From assembly GCA_902778535.1 (NCBI GenBank), contig CACYYG010000019.1:1-64000 (forward strand): a stretch of DNA of 64,000 nucleotides. Reading direction: 5' to 3'. Source of the DNA: an uncultured Prevotellaceae bacterium. GTDB lineage: Bacteria; Bacteroidota; Bacteroidia; Bacteroidales; Bacteroidaceae. A program made the translations under genes and the position numbers. This document shows, one piece after another, positions 32,448-41,827 of the stretch (the first letter of the stretch is position 1; each line of letters starts with the position of its first letter). The notes beneath the pieces were generated by a model. It was not told the origin of the DNA. It made no database searches and worked only from the letters and a program-made list of their open reading frames with translations.

Positions 32448-32483
32448 CATCGGACGATTTTTCTTTTATATTTCTCGTTTTTT

Positions 32484-32515
32484 TTTGCTGTATTGTTTTT
32501 TTTTTCGTAATTTTG
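32484..32515 (+). promoter_or_regulatory. recA promoter
   Basis: TTTG (32484-32487) and TAatTTTG (32508-32515) are separated by 20 bases, matching the Bacteroidota consensus. The element lies inside a T-rich stretch 38 bases upstream of the recA ATG. Confidence 0.7.
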
Positions 32516-32553
32516 CCGTCAAAGTAGTAATTATATTCAATTGTTTTCTAATT

Positions 32554-33576
32554 ATGGCAAAGAAAGAGAATGAGGGCGAGACCCTGAATCCGCAGCAGGA
32601 GAAACTGAAAGCCTTGCAGGCCGCCATGTCGAAGATTGAAAAGGATTTCGGCAAGGGCAGCATCATGCGCATGGGCGACGAACAGATAGAGCACGTTGAT
32701 GTCATTCCCACTGGTTCCATCGGCCTGAATGCCGCACTGGGCGTGGGTGGCTACCCGAAGGGACGTATCATCGAGATTTACGGCCCCGAGTCGAGCGGTA
32801 AGACGACGCTGGCCATCCATGCCATCGCTGAGTGCCAGAAGGCCGGCGGCATTGCTGCCTTCATCGACGCCGAGCACGCCTTCGACCGCTTCTATGCGCA
32901 GAAATTAGGCGTTGACATTGACAACCTGCTCATTTCGCAGCCCGACAATGGCGAACAGGCATTAGAGATTGCCGACCAGCTCATCCGTTCCGCTGCCATC
33001 GACATCATCGTCATCGACTCAGTGGCAGCCTTGACGCCGAAGAAGGAGATTGAGGGCGACATGGGCGACAGCGCCGTAGGCCTGCATGCACGCCTGATGA
33101 GCCAGGCCCTGCGCAAGGTCACTGCCACCATCTCGAAGACCAACACCACCTGTATCTTCATCAACCAGTTGCGTGAGAAGATCGGCGTGATGTTCGGCAA
33201 TCCCGAAACCACCACTGGCGGCAACGCTCTGAAGTTCTACGCCTCTGTGCGCCTCGACATTCGCAAGGTGACGACGCTGAAGGACGGCGACCAGCCCATT
33301 GGCAACCAAGTGCGTGTGAAAGTGGTGAAAAACAAAGTGGCGCCTCCCTTCCGCAAGGCTGAGTTCGAAATCAACTTCGGCGAAGGCATCTCGAAGATTG
33401 GCGAGATTGTCGACCTTGGCGTAGAATACGGCATCATCAAGAAGAGCGGCTCGTGGTTCAGCTACGAGGACTCGAAGCTGGCTCAAGGCCGCGATGCCAC
33501 CAAGCAGCTGCTGAAGGACAATCCCGAGCTGTGCGAGGAGCTGGAGGCCAAGATCATGGAAGCCATTACACAATAA
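32554..33576 (+). CDS. recA: RecA recombinase
   Basis: A 340-residue ATP-dependent strand-exchange protein for homologous recombination and SOS-type repair. Walker [10 protein letters not shown] (about residues 77-85), Walker [11 protein letters not shown], loop L1 [20 protein letters not shown] and the filament-interface segment [20 protein letters not shown] are all present. The ATG at 32554 gives the normal [20 protein letters not shown] beginning; the upstream in-frame ATG at 32485 lies within the promoter. It is a single-gene transcript followed at once by the tandem-repeat terminator region. Confidence 0.98.
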   Translation: MAKKENEGETLNPQQEKLKALQAAMSKIEKDFGKGSIMRMGDEQIEHVDVIPTGSIGLNAALGVGGYPKGRIIEIYGPESSGKTTLAIHAIAECQKAGGIAAFIDAEHAFDRFYAQKLGVDIDNLLISQPDNGEQALEIADQLIRSAAIDIIVIDSVAALTPKKEIEGDMGDSAVGLHARLMSQALRKVTATISKTNTTCIFINQLREKIGVMFGNPETTTGGNALKFYASVRLDIRKVTTLKDGDQPIGNQVRVKVVKNKVAPPFRKAEFEINFGEGISKIGEIVDLGVEYGIIKKSGSWFSYEDSKLAQGRDATKQLLKDNPELCEELEAKIMEAITQ

Positions 33577-33747
33577 CCAATAACCGGTAACCAATAACCG
33601 TTAACCAATAACCGTTAACCAATAACCGTTAACCAATAACCGTTAACCAATAACCGTTAACCGTTAACCAATAACCGTTAACCAATAACCGTTAGCCAAT
33701 GGCCGTTTTTTATTGTGGTCAATAACGGTTATTGGTTAACGGTTATT
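33577..33747. repeat. 14-bp tandem repeat and terminator between recA and the DedA-like gene
   Basis: About nine units of ccaataaccgttaa (period 14, one 7-base partial at 33661-33667) follow the recA stop codon. The inverted sequence aataacggttattggttaac begins at 33721, so any unit can fold back across a T-run (ggccgttttttatt). This gives a bidirectional terminator for the convergent genes with interchangeable left arms. Confidence 0.85.
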
Positions 33748-33748
33748 G

Positions 33749-34204
33749 TTATGTAAATAGCCGGAATCCGTATATCAGGATGAGATAGCGGAATATCTTG
33801 CCCAAGGTGATGCTGATGAAGGTAATCACGGGGTTGGCCCGCATCAGGCCCAGGAGAATGGTGATAGCGCTGCCAAGCAGGGGAATGAAGGCGAAAAAGC
33901 CCATCCAGGCGCCGTGTCCCCGCATAAAACGGCGTGCTTTCTCCATACTCTCGGGCTTCACGTGCAGGTATTTCTCAAACCATTCCGTCTTGCCCATGCG
34001 GCCAATGAAGTAGTTCACTACCGAGCCCAGCACGTTGCCTGTAGTGCCGTAGATCATCAGCACCCAGGGGTCAAGTCCTGCAGCCATCAGACCCACCATA
34101 ACGGCCTCGCTGCTGAAGGGAAAGAAACTGCCCGCCAGAAAGGCCGCCAGGAACATGCCCCAGTAGCCATAGCTTTCCAGTAGTTGTATGAATCCTTCAA
34201 ACAT
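33749..34204 (-). CDS. DedA-family (YqaA-like) membrane protein
   Basis: A 151-residue inner-membrane protein of the SNARE-associated/DedA superfamily, short YqaA-like branch. The start at 34204 (MFEGFIQLLESYGYWGMFLA) is preferred to the frame opening at 34255. Family motifs: FPFSSEAVMVGLMAAG, the Gly-rich GTTGNVLGSVVNYFIGRMG and a C-terminal IPLLGSAITILLGLMRAN. DedA proteins act in lipid-carrier or phospholipid handling. It overlaps the upstream membrane-protein gene by eight bases. Confidence 0.87.
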   Translation of the reverse strand: MFEGFIQLLESYGYWGMFLAAFLAGSFFPFSSEAVMVGLMAAGLDPWVLMIYGTTGNVLGSVVNYFIGRMGKTEWFEKYLHVKPESMEKARRFMRGHGAWMGFFAFIPLLGSAITILLGLMRANPVITFISITLGKIFRYLILIYGFRLFT

Positions 34205-35150
34205 TTCCCAAAAGGTTGAAGACGGCGAGGGCGAGGGCAAGCGCGAGTGCCACAAAGAAGAGGATGTTGCTAAGACGCGAGCTGGTGAATGTCAGCACAT
34301 GGGCGATGAGCGGACTGGTGCAGAGCGTCAGCAGGCGCATCAGCACGCTGAAGTGCTGCGGCTGCACCAGGATGAAGAGCACGGTGACGGCCGTCATCGC
34401 GGTGAAGAAACCGTAGAGCAGGCGGATGCGTATCTTGTCTTCGAAGCTGTACTGCCAGAAGTGGGCCATGCCGATGGTAGCCAGTATAATCGTCAGTATA
34501 AAGACAAGGAGGCCTCCAAGAAAGAGATGGGAGGTAATAGGCGATTGGATGGCTATGTCGGCCAGTTTTGAGAAATGGTCTGCCAAGGGTGTGAAATCGG
34601 TAGTCCATTCGTCAGAGAGGTTGAACGGCAGCAGAAACCATAGCAGCGCAAACCAGTAGGGCATGGCAAGGCCAAGCAGCGAGGTCAGCCATGTGCGCCA
34701 GTTCAGCGATTGCAGTTGCGTGGCCATAAGAATCCACAACACGGGCACGTACCACAGCACATGTACGAAGGCTATGCTGGCCAGGCCGATAGCCGTAAAG
34801 GCGTAGAATGTGCGCCCAATGCTATGGCTCGTCTGGTAAGTCTGGAAGAGCAGCAGAAATGCCACCACGAAACAGAACTGCACGATGCCGCCCGTCATCT
34901 GCGGCAGGAGGAAGCTGGCGGCACACGACAGCACGATGAATGTGCTCGACACCATGCGGCTCCTCACACGCAGCAGTGCGTTCTGGTTGGTCAGCTCTAT
35001 CAGTACATAGACGGTGGCCACAAAACATGCCAGCTGCAACCACAGCCGTTGCTGCACCAGCCCCGATAACAGCCATACCACGATGCCGAACAGCGCCGCC
35101 ACGGGTAGTGTCAGGCCTCCTTCAGCAATGATGTTCTGTGGTCTCTTCAT
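34197..35150 (-). CDS. Hypothetical multi-pass membrane protein
   Basis: A 317-residue inner-membrane protein with about nine to ten hydrophobic segments (for example LTLPVAALFGIVVWLLSGLV and FCFVVAFLLLFQTYQTSHSI). It has few charged residues. I do not recognise the family; it is of the type often annotated only as a Bacteroidales membrane protein. The stop codon overlaps the DedA-like start, so the two are translated from one mRNA. A hairpin at 35167-35205 separates it from purD. Confidence 0.78.
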   Translation of the reverse strand: MKRPQNIIAEGGLTLPVAALFGIVVWLLSGLVQQRLWLQLACFVATVYVLIELTNQNALLRVRSRMVSSTFIVLSCAASFLLPQMTGGIVQFCFVVAFLLLFQTYQTSHSIGRTFYAFTAIGLASIAFVHVLWYVPVLWILMATQLQSLNWRTWLTSLLGLAMPYWFALLWFLLPFNLSDEWTTDFTPLADHFSKLADIAIQSPITSHLFLGGLLVFILTIILATIGMAHFWQYSFEDKIRIRLLYGFFTAMTAVTVLFILVQPQHFSVLMRLLTLCTSPLIAHVLTFTSSRLSNILFFVALALALALAVFNLLGNV

Positions 35151-35166
35151 TTCAGAAGTTTATGAG

Positions 35167-35205
35167 TTCAGAAGTTCATGAGTTTATGTGCTCTGAACTT
35201 CTGAA
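35167..35205 (-). terminator. Hairpin between purD and the membrane-protein gene
   Basis: The 11-base arms ttcagaagttc (35167-35177) and gaacttctgaa (35195-35205) are perfectly inverted. A further copy of ttcagaagtt lies at 35151-35160. The U-tract is weak, so it may only attenuate read-through from purD. Confidence 0.5.
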
Positions 35206-35214
35206 AACTACTCA

Positions 35215-36525
35215 TCATAGGTCAAAGCCGATGTCGCGGCGGAAATACCTGTCGGTGAACTGTATCTTTTCGGCCTCAGTAAACGACTTGCGCAGCGCCT
35301 CCTCCTTGTCTTTTCCGTAGCTGCTGACGGCAATGACACGGCCTCCGCTGGTCACAACGTTGCCTTCCTTGATGGCCGTTCCGGCATGAAAGACGATGCT
35401 GCCTTCCACTTGGTCGATTCCACTTATTTCGTACCCTTTTTTGTAGGCCTGCGGATAGCCGCCTGAGACGAGCATCACGCAGACGGCGGAACGCTCGTCA
35501 AACTCGATGCTGCGCTGGTCGAGGTTGCCCTCGGCCACGCCTTCCATCAAATCCACTAAGTCGCTTTTCAGGCGCAGCATCACTGTCTCTGTCTCCGGGT
35601 CGCCCATGCGGCAGTTGTATTCAATGACCATCGGATTGCCGCCAACGTTGATGAGTCCGAAGAAAATGAAGCCCTTGTAGTCGATACCCTCTTCTTTCAG
35701 ACCCTCGACGGTGGGACGGATAATGCGGTCGTCCACCTTCTGCATCCACTCTTTCGTGGCGAAGGGCACGGGGCTGACGCTGCCCATGCCACCGGTGTTC
35801 AGGCCCTTGTCGCCCTCGCCAATGCGCTTGTAGTCCTTGGCTTCGGGCAGAATCTTATAGTGCTCGCCGTCGGTAAGCACGAAGACAGAGCACTCGATGC
35901 CGCTGAGGAATTCTTCTATCACGACACGACTCGATGCGTCGCCAAACATTGGCTTGGAAGACTCTCCTTCCTGGGAGATGGTGGGGGAGGGCGCCCCCAG
36001 CATTTCCTTTAGTTCCTTCTTTGCTTCTTCCAAAGTGGGCAGAATGAGAACACCCTTTCCGGCGCACAAACCGTCGGCCTTCAGCACGAAGGGTGGCTGG
36101 AGCGTTTCCAGGAATGAGAGGCCTTCCTGCACCGTCTCGACGGTAAAGGTGGCGTATCGTGCCGTGGGAATGTTGTGACGCTGCATAAAGCCCTTGGCAA
36201 AGTCCTTGGAACCCTCGAGCACGGCGCCGGCCTTCGACGGACCGATGACGGGAACGCTGCTGGTGCGCGGGTCGGCCTTCAGCTCGTCGTAGATGCCCTT
36301 CACCAACGGGTCTTCGGGGCCTACCACCACCATGCCGATGCCGTTGTCGGCCACAAACTGCTTGACGGCCTCGAAGTCGTCGGCCTTCATGTTCACGTTT
36401 TCGCCAACCTGGCCTGTGCCGCCGTTGCCTGGGGCAATAAACAGTTTGTCACACTTCTCGCTCTGTGCGATTTTCCATGCCAAGGCGTGCTCACGGCCGC
36501 CGCTGCCTAAGAGTAGAATCTTCAT
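35215..36525 (-). CDS. purD: Phosphoribosylamine--glycine ligase
   Basis: A 436-residue ATP-grasp enzyme of purine synthesis that joins glycine to phosphoribosylamine. The N-terminal [23 protein letters not shown]-grasp segments [17 protein letters not shown] and [20 protein letters not shown], and metal-site [20 protein letters not shown] with DPETE are intact. It is slightly longer than usual because residues about 173-192 hold an insertion ([20 protein letters not shown]) encoded by a palindromic C-rich repeat. The insert is in frame in a surface loop just before the second ATP-grasp strand. Confidence 0.97.
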   Translation of the reverse strand: MKILLLGSGGREHALAWKIAQSEKCDKLFIAPGNGGTGQVGENVNMKADDFEAVKQFVADNGIGMVVVGPEDPLVKGIYDELKADPRTSSVPVIGPSKAGAVLEGSKDFAKGFMQRHNIPTARYATFTVETVQEGLSFLETLQPPFVLKADGLCAGKGVLILPTLEEAKKELKEMLGAPSPTISQEGESSKPMFGDASSRVVIEEFLSGIECSVFVLTDGEHYKILPEAKDYKRIGEGDKGLNTGGMGSVSPVPFATKEWMQKVDDRIIRPTVEGLKEEGIDYKGFIFFGLINVGGNPMVIEYNCRMGDPETETVMLRLKSDLVDLMEGVAEGNLDQRSIEFDERSAVCVMLVSGGYPQAYKKGYEISGIDQVEGSIVFHAGTAIKEGNVVTSGGRVIAVSSYGKDKEEALRKSFTEAEKIQFTDRYFRRDIGFDL

Positions 36526-36557
36526 ACGTTTCTATTTTATTGTCAATTTGGGCACAA

Positions 36558-36810
36558 AATTACGAAAAAACGAAGGAAGAGCAAAAGAAAAACGCGTTTT
36601 TCTTTTGCTCTTCTGAGTGTAAGTAATTTCGGCGAAGCCAGAATTCGCGAAAAGTCGAGAGCAAAACAAAGAAACTTATTTCTTTTTTTGCCGAGACGGA
36701 GTAATTTCGCCGTCTTTGATGGCAGAATTACGAAAAAACGAAGGAAGAGCAAAAGAAAAACGCGTTTTTCTTTTGCTCTTCTTAGCGTAAGTAATTACGG
36801 CGAAGCCAGA
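36558..36810. repeat. Two 85-bp direct repeats, each with a 38-bp perfect palindrome
   Basis: Copies at 36558-36642 and 36726-36810 are nearly identical and 168 bases apart. Each contains a palindrome centred on cgcg (36576-36613 and 36744-36781), starting gaagagcaaaagaaaaacgc. A smaller hairpin agacgg/ccgtct lies between them. They fill the 509-base gap between divergent purD and pullulanase genes, which holds no open frame worth calling. Confidence 0.9.
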
Positions 36811-36875
36811 TTTTGCAAAAAAATGTCAAAACTCTTTCCCTTTCTCGTTGAGAAGTGAAAAACAGGGCTTTGTTC

Positions 36876-36904
36876 ATTTTAGTAACCACGTGGGTTACTA
36901 AAAT
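36876..36904. promoter_or_regulatory. 29-bp perfect dyad, gtaacc-type operator candidate
   Basis: The 12-base arms attttagtaacc (36876-36887) and ggttactaaaat (36893-36904) flank acgtg. The core gtaaccacgtgggttac is the unit of the arrays at 49022 and 56564. It lies 87 bases upstream of the pullulanase -7 element (36992-36999). Confidence 0.75.
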
Positions 36905-36991
36905 TTTCTTTTTTTAACACACCGCTATGATGACCGCTGCTTTTTTGTCTAACTTTTGGGTGTTATTCTTTCGGTATTGGAAAATAATCAT

Positions 36992-36999
36992 TATCTTTG
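36992..36999 (+). promoter_or_regulatory. -7 element of the pullulanase gene
   Basis: TAtcTTTG lies 35 bases before the ATG at 37035; the -33 region is poorly matched, which would suit an activator-dependent promoter. Confidence 0.55.
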
Positions 37000-37034
37000 C
37001 AGTCGTAAGAACAACCTGATGAATTGTAAAACCT

Positions 37035-38942
37035 ATGAAAAAACTTTTGATAGCAGGAATGATACTGTCAATGATGGCCTGTGACCCGAAGAAAGACGAC
37101 CCGTACAGGTTTGATGAGATGAGCTATACGCCCACGGAGACTGTGTTCAAGGTGTTTGCACCCGAAAATGCCAAGTGTTTCGTAGTTATCGACAGCGACA
37201 GCATCCAGATGGAGTGCACGCCAACGGCCGACGACACGCTGATGACGGAGGGCTGCATCTACAAGGCTGTTGTGCAGGGCGATATGAAGGGTAAAAGCTA
37301 TGAGTTCAGCGTGAACGGCGTGAAGTCGCCGGGTGTCTTTGCCAAGGCCGTGACGGTGAACGGACAGAAGGGCGTGGTCGTGGATATGCGCGACACTGAC
37401 CCTGAAGGCTGGGCCAATGACCGCGGGCCGCGTCCTGAGCGCTATGCCGACTGGTGCGTCTACGAGATGCACCACCGCGATTTCTCCATTGCCCGCAGCG
37501 ATGCGCAGCACCCCGGAAAGTTCCTCGCTTTGACGGAACCGTGGGCCATTGAACATCTGAAGGAGCTGGGCATCAATGCCGTACACATCCTGCCCAGCTA
37601 CGATTTTGGCTCTGTCGACGAGACAAAACCCGATGTGCCGCAGTATAACTGGGGTTACGATCCCGTCAACTACAATGTGCCTGAAGGCTCTTACAGCACT
37701 GACGCCAATGACCCGCTCTGCCGCATCCGTGAGTTCAAGCAGATGGTGCAGGCACTGCACAAGGCTGGCATCTGTGTCATCCTCGACGTAGTGTACAATC
37801 ATACCTACGACATCGACCACTCGAATTTCCAGCGCACCTACCCCGACTATTACTATAGGGTAGGGAGCAATGGCAGCGGCTGTGGCAACGAGACGGCCAG
37901 CGATAAGCCGATGATGCGACGCTTCATGCTGGAGAGCGTGAAACACTGGATCAGTGAGTATCACATCGACGGCTTCCGCTTCGACCTGATGGGCTGCCAC
38001 GACATTGAGACGATGAACGCCATCCGTCAGACTGTGGACAGCATCGATCCGCACATCTTTATATATGGTGAGGGCTGGAGCGCCGGACAGTGCGCACTGC
38101 CCAACGAGCAGCTGGCCATGAAAGCTAACATCGCACAGGTGCCCCGCGTGGCCGCTTTCAGCGATGAGATACGCGATGCCTTGCGCGGTCCGTTCAGCGA
38201 CGACACAAAGGGCGCTTTCCTGGCTGGTATTGCCGGTGAAGAAGAAAGCCTGAAAGCTGGCATCGCCGGCATGGTGCAGCACCCGCAGGTAGACTATACG
38301 AAGGTGAACTATAGCGATGCTCCCTGGGCTGCTGAGCCCACGCAGATGATGAGCTACGTGAGCTGTCACGACGACATGTGCCTCGTAGACAGACTCACAG
38401 CAAGTGTCAATAAATCTCAAGTCTCAAATCTCAAATCTCAAATCATCAGGCTCGACTTGCTGGCACAGACGGCTGTGTTCACCTCGCAGGGCGTGCCTTT
38501 CATGCTCAGCGGTGAGGAATTGCTGCGCACCAAGCTGGGCGTACACAACAGCTTCGAGTCGCCCGACAGCATCAACCACTTGGATTGGACGAATAAGGAA
38601 CGCTATCCGCAAGTGTTCGACTACTACAAGAACCTGATTGCCCTGCGCAGCCATCACCCTGCCTTCCGCTTAGGCTCGGCTGAGCTGGTGAGAAAGCACC
38701 TGTCGTTCCTGCCGGTGCAGGACTGCCTCGTGGCCTATCGCCTGAAGGATGTGGCCAACGATGACTGGCAGGACATTATCGTCATTCTCAACGCAAATGC
38801 TAAGGTTGTGAAGGTGAGCGTGCCTGAAGGTGACTACACTGTTGTATGCCGCGATGGCCGCATCGACGAGCAAGGCCTCGGCACGGCAAGTGGCCCTATG
38901 GTCAGCGTACCCGCGCAATCAGCGCTCATCATGCATAGATAA
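37035..38942 (+). CDS. Type I pullulanase-like GH13 lipoprotein
   Basis: A 635-residue lipoprotein (signal ending MMAC, Cys16) with an N-terminal CBM48-like domain (about residues 25-110) and a GH13 catalytic barrel. The pullulanase signature YNWGYDP is present, as are conserved regions DVVYNH, DGFRFDLMG (nucleophile D317), YGEGW (acid/base E346) and SCHD (D446). It should cleave alpha-1,6 branches of pullulan or starch at the cell surface or in the periplasm. Residues about 457-470 (NKSQVSNLKSQI) are encoded by a ctcaaat-type short repeat and look like an in-frame insertion. Upstream lie a -7 element and a perfect operator-like dyad. Confidence 0.93.
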   Translation: MKKLLIAGMILSMMACDPKKDDPYRFDEMSYTPTETVFKVFAPENAKCFVVIDSDSIQMECTPTADDTLMTEGCIYKAVVQGDMKGKSYEFSVNGVKSPGVFAKAVTVNGQKGVVVDMRDTDPEGWANDRGPRPERYADWCVYEMHHRDFSIARSDAQHPGKFLALTEPWAIEHLKELGINAVHILPSYDFGSVDETKPDVPQYNWGYDPVNYNVPEGSYSTDANDPLCRIREFKQMVQALHKAGICVILDVVYNHTYDIDHSNFQRTYPDYYYRVGSNGSGCGNETASDKPMMRRFMLESVKHWISEYHIDGFRFDLMGCHDIETMNAIRQTVDSIDPHIFIYGEGWSAGQCALPNEQLAMKANIAQVPRVAAFSDEIRDALRGPFSDDTKGAFLAGIAGEEESLKAGIAGMVQHPQVDYTKVNYSDAPWAAEPTQMMSYVSCHDDMCLVDRLTASVNKSQVSNLKSQIIRLDLLAQTAVFTSQGVPFMLSGEELLRTKLGVHNSFESPDSINHLDWTNKERYPQVFDYYKNLIALRSHHPAFRLGSAELVRKHLSFLPVQDCLVAYRLKDVANDDWQDIIVILNANAKVVKVSVPEGDYTVVCRDGRIDEQGLGTASGPMVSVPAQSALIMHR

Positions 38943-38985
38943 TTCCGTTCCGGTCGTACGAACAGACGGAAATAAGTGAACTTTT

Positions 38986-41814
38986 TTAGGGCGTGTGCAG
39001 CAGATGTCCGTCGGGGGTAACGCCTGCGGCGGACATGCTGATGCGTGTCTCCTTACTGTTGTTGTAGAAAGTAGCGGTGAAACGGCCTTCGGAGTCGCAG
39101 ACGGCGTTGGGATTCCAATAGAGCGTGCGTCGGTGGTCAGTGGGCGCTTCAGGCTGACGAGTGCTGTAGTCGGGCTGATAGAATTGTTCTGCCATGTTGA
39201 TGCCGCGCAAAAGAATATGACGGTCGCGGAATGTCGGCTGTACGGCGTCGTTGGGAATGAGCTCTAGTTCGACAGTGGCATCGGCGGTATGAGCATCGTA
39301 AACCATCAGCGAGTCCTCAGTGCGTGGCTCATAGTCGGTGTAAACGCGGATGTTCTGAAGGCGCTTCAGCTTCAAACGCCGGTAGAGGTAGGTTGAAGCG
39401 CGGTTGGCCACGAAAAGGCCTGCCACCTCTGCCTCGTCGCCGGTAGTGAAGGGCGAGTAGCTGCGATAATAGGTATGGCCTTCGATGCGCCCGTCGACAT
39501 TGTAGTTTATTGGGCGGTTCATGTTGCCGAACAGCAGCTTGCACACCTGAACGGGGAACTGGCGCATGTCGAGCTTGCCGAAGCTGAGGCCGCGGTCGGT
39601 AAGGTCGTTGTAGAGGTCGTAGGCATTGACAACGTATGCGGGTTTGTGCCAGTCGATGGCACGGCGTCCGCGGCGCTTGCCTTTTACGTTCACCTGACCC
39701 AGCTCGTGCACGTCGTTCTCCATTGAGTATTCCGAAAGGGTGTCGACCAGTTGCGAATAGTCGATGTCAGGCTGATGTTTCTCGTAGTAGTTGTAGTCGT
39801 GGGTGAAGATGGGGAAGAAAAGGTCGCGTTTGACGTAGTAGTCGGGGAAGGCGTCCTCGTCGAGCACCTTAGCGTCCTTGCGTGAGAGCATGTTTTTTTT
39901 CAGGGAGTCTTTCTCGTTGTAGGCCTTCATGTTGAGGTAGGCCAGGCCGTAGAACGGTGGCACTTCAAAGATGAAGCGTCCGCCCTTGGTCTCCTGCACA
40001 GCTCCTACAAAGTGGTCGTTGAAAGCCACTTCTGCCTCCACCATTACCTCGTGCTTCAGGTTGCCGTGGTTCACGCCGAGGTGGTTGTTGGCCGAGGCCA
40101 GGCTGCTGTAGGTGATGGTAGGAGTCGTCTCTACGCTTGCCGTCTCCCCCTCGCTGCCCGTTTCTTCGCTGGTACTGTTGTAGGACGCGATGCCTTGTAT
40201 GTTTTCCATGTCTTCCTCGTCGCTGGGAAAGCGGCCGAACTGCCATTCGGTAATCTCGTCGTAGCCGCTTGAATAATCTCCTACAGGAACAATGCTCAGC
40301 ATCTTGTAGACGGCGCCCTCAATGGTCAGCGTCGTCTCCGGCTGATAGCGCATGGGACGGTCGGCCTCGGCCAGCTCCTGCCATTTGTATTTACGCCAGC
40401 CCTGCACCATCATCAGCAGGTCGAGGTGTTGGCGGTGGAGGTCGTCGTCGGCCTCGAAGTAATAGGCGGGATAGGCAATGAAGCCGCGCAGCTCGCTGGA
40501 TAGCAGCAAGTCGGTCATCAGGTTGCCGTTGTCATAGCTGGGCTCATTGGTGTAGCTGTCGCGAATGGCTAGCGAGAATGTGGTGGGCTGGCTGACGCCG
40601 TGCAGCTGTATGGGCAAATCAACGCGTTCGTAGGGTGCATAGGTGCGTGTCCGCTCAATGGGAGCGGTAATGAGCAGCGAGTCGTGTTCGTGGTTGTTGA
40701 CAAAGCAGAGACGGTCGGCAATGATCTGTCCGTCGCTGTCGAAGAGGGTGATGTCGGCCACGCCTGAAGGTAGCTTGTCGAAGGGTAGAGTGAGGGTAGC
40801 GGTGTATGGCCCGCCGATATTCTCCTGCAGCTGTACCTGCTCGAAGTGTTTCAAGGCGCCCCGGCAGAGGATACTTACGGCATAGTCCTTGTCTTGTGGC
40901 AGTCCGTAGGCCTTGATGTCGAGCCGGTTGCCGTCAAGTAGGAAGCTCGCGCCGTGTGTCTCGGGCTTTGGCAGGTTGATGGACCAGTCCTTGTCGTGCC
41001 AATGGAAAGAAGCTTGCAGGCGCTTGCCATTGGGTGTGATGGTAAAGACGCCGCGCCCCATGTATTCTGTTTTTAGCGTGAGCGTCTCGCCGTTGCCAAG
41101 ATCAATCTTTCCGGTGATGTTGATGGCCTCGCCGTGCTGGTCGCAAACCTCGAAAGCCACGCGGTTCTCGATGCCGTCAATGAGATGTCCTCCCTCAGGA
41201 TAGAAGTTCACCACCAGGTCATCCTTCTTTTTGCGGGGCAGGCGCGTCTTCGGCCTTTGATACATGTAGCGTGCGTCGTAGTCGCCGGCTTTTTCAGGCT
41301 TACTATAGACTGGTAATACACGGCTGTAGAGGCCGTCCCACACACGGTAATAGTCGGCCGCCATCTGTTTGTTGTAGAACCACCATGTCTCCTCTTTCCT
41401 GTAATAATGCTTCCTGACGTTGAAGTTCAGGTTCCAGCGGGTGTAGGCGCGCAGTTCATAGTAGCCGCTGTAGAGCGAGTCAGTCAGCGCAAACTGTCCG
41501 CAGGTAAAACCGGCAGGGCTGATGATGACGGTCTGTCGCTCCACGAGCATTCCGTCGGGCGACAGCAGCTCGACATAAAGCAAACGGCTCATGTTGGTGG
41601 GTTTGAGATTGTCGGCACGCACCACGTAGGCTTTATACCATAGCGTGTCACCCACAAAATAGCACTGGTTGTCGGTGTGAACGAAGACCTTTTCCTGCGC
41701 TTGTTCCAGTGACGACGCCAGCAAAGTCTGCCTGATGTCGTCAAGACTGCCGGCACTTATGGAAAGGGAGAAGAATGTCAGCAGTAAAAAAAAGGCTTTG
41801 AAAGGTCTGTTCAA
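38986..41814 (-). CDS. Large exported MG2/Plug-type protein of the cell envelope
   Basis: This exported protein has an alpha-2-macroglobulin MG2-like start (EKVFVHTDNQCYFVGDTLWY) followed by further beta-sandwich domains (NFYPEGGHLIDGIENRVAFE). Its C-terminal third contains a TonB-plug-like stretch (NVDGRIEGHTYYRSYSPFTT) and a closing sandwich domain (WNPNAVCDSEGRFTATFYNN). Such proteins are frequent in Bacteroidota and poorly understood. I start at TTG 41814, which gives an ideal signal peptide (LNRPFKAFFLLLTFFSLSIS, 942 residues). The only ATG, at 41871, lies 44 bases inside dnaA and adds residues with no family look; it remains possible. Confidence 0.8.
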   Translation of the reverse strand: MNRPFKAFFLLLTFFSLSISAGSLDDIRQTLLASSLEQAQEKVFVHTDNQCYFVGDTLWYKAYVVRADNLKPTNMSRLLYVELLSPDGMLVERQTVIISPAGFTCGQFALTDSLYSGYYELRAYTRWNLNFNVRKHYYRKEETWWFYNKQMAADYYRVWDGLYSRVLPVYSKPEKAGDYDARYMYQRPKTRLPRKKKDDLVVNFYPEGGHLIDGIENRVAFEVCDQHGEAINITGKIDLGNGETLTLKTEYMGRGVFTITPNGKRLQASFHWHDKDWSINLPKPETHGASFLLDGNRLDIKAYGLPQDKDYAVSILCRGALKHFEQVQLQENIGGPYTATLTLPFDKLPSGVADITLFDSDGQIIADRLCFVNNHEHDSLLITAPIERTRTYAPYERVDLPIQLHGVSQPTTFSLAIRDSYTNEPSYDNGNLMTDLLLSSELRGFIAYPAYYFEADDDLHRQHLDLLMMVQGWRKYKWQELAEADRPMRYQPETTLTIEGAVYKMLSIVPVGDYSSGYDEITEWQFGRFPSDEEDMENIQGIASYNSTSEETGSEGETASVETTPTITYSSLASANNHLGVNHGNLKHEVMVEAEVAFNDHFVGAVQETKGGRFIFEVPPFYGLAYLNMKAYNEKDSLKKNMLSRKDAKVLDEDAFPDYYVKRDLFFPIFTHDYNYYEKHQPDIDYSQLVDTLSEYSMENDVHELGQVNVKGKRRGRRAIDWHKPAYVVNAYDLYNDLTDRGLSFGKLDMRQFPVQVCKLLFGNMNRPINYNVDGRIEGHTYYRSYSPFTTGDEAEVAGLFVANRASTYLYRRLKLKRLQNIRVYTDYEPRTEDSLMVYDAHTADATVELELIPNDAVQPTFRDRHILLRGINMAEQFYQPDYSTRQPEAPTDHRRTLYWNPNAVCDSEGRFTATFYNNSKETRISMSAAGVTPDGHLLHTP

Positions 41815-41827
41815 TCTGTGTGGTTTT

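Noticed and set aside
37068-38420. 450-codon minus-strand frame
   Set aside because: Antisense shadow of the pullulanase, whose catalytic motifs are all intact on the plus strand.
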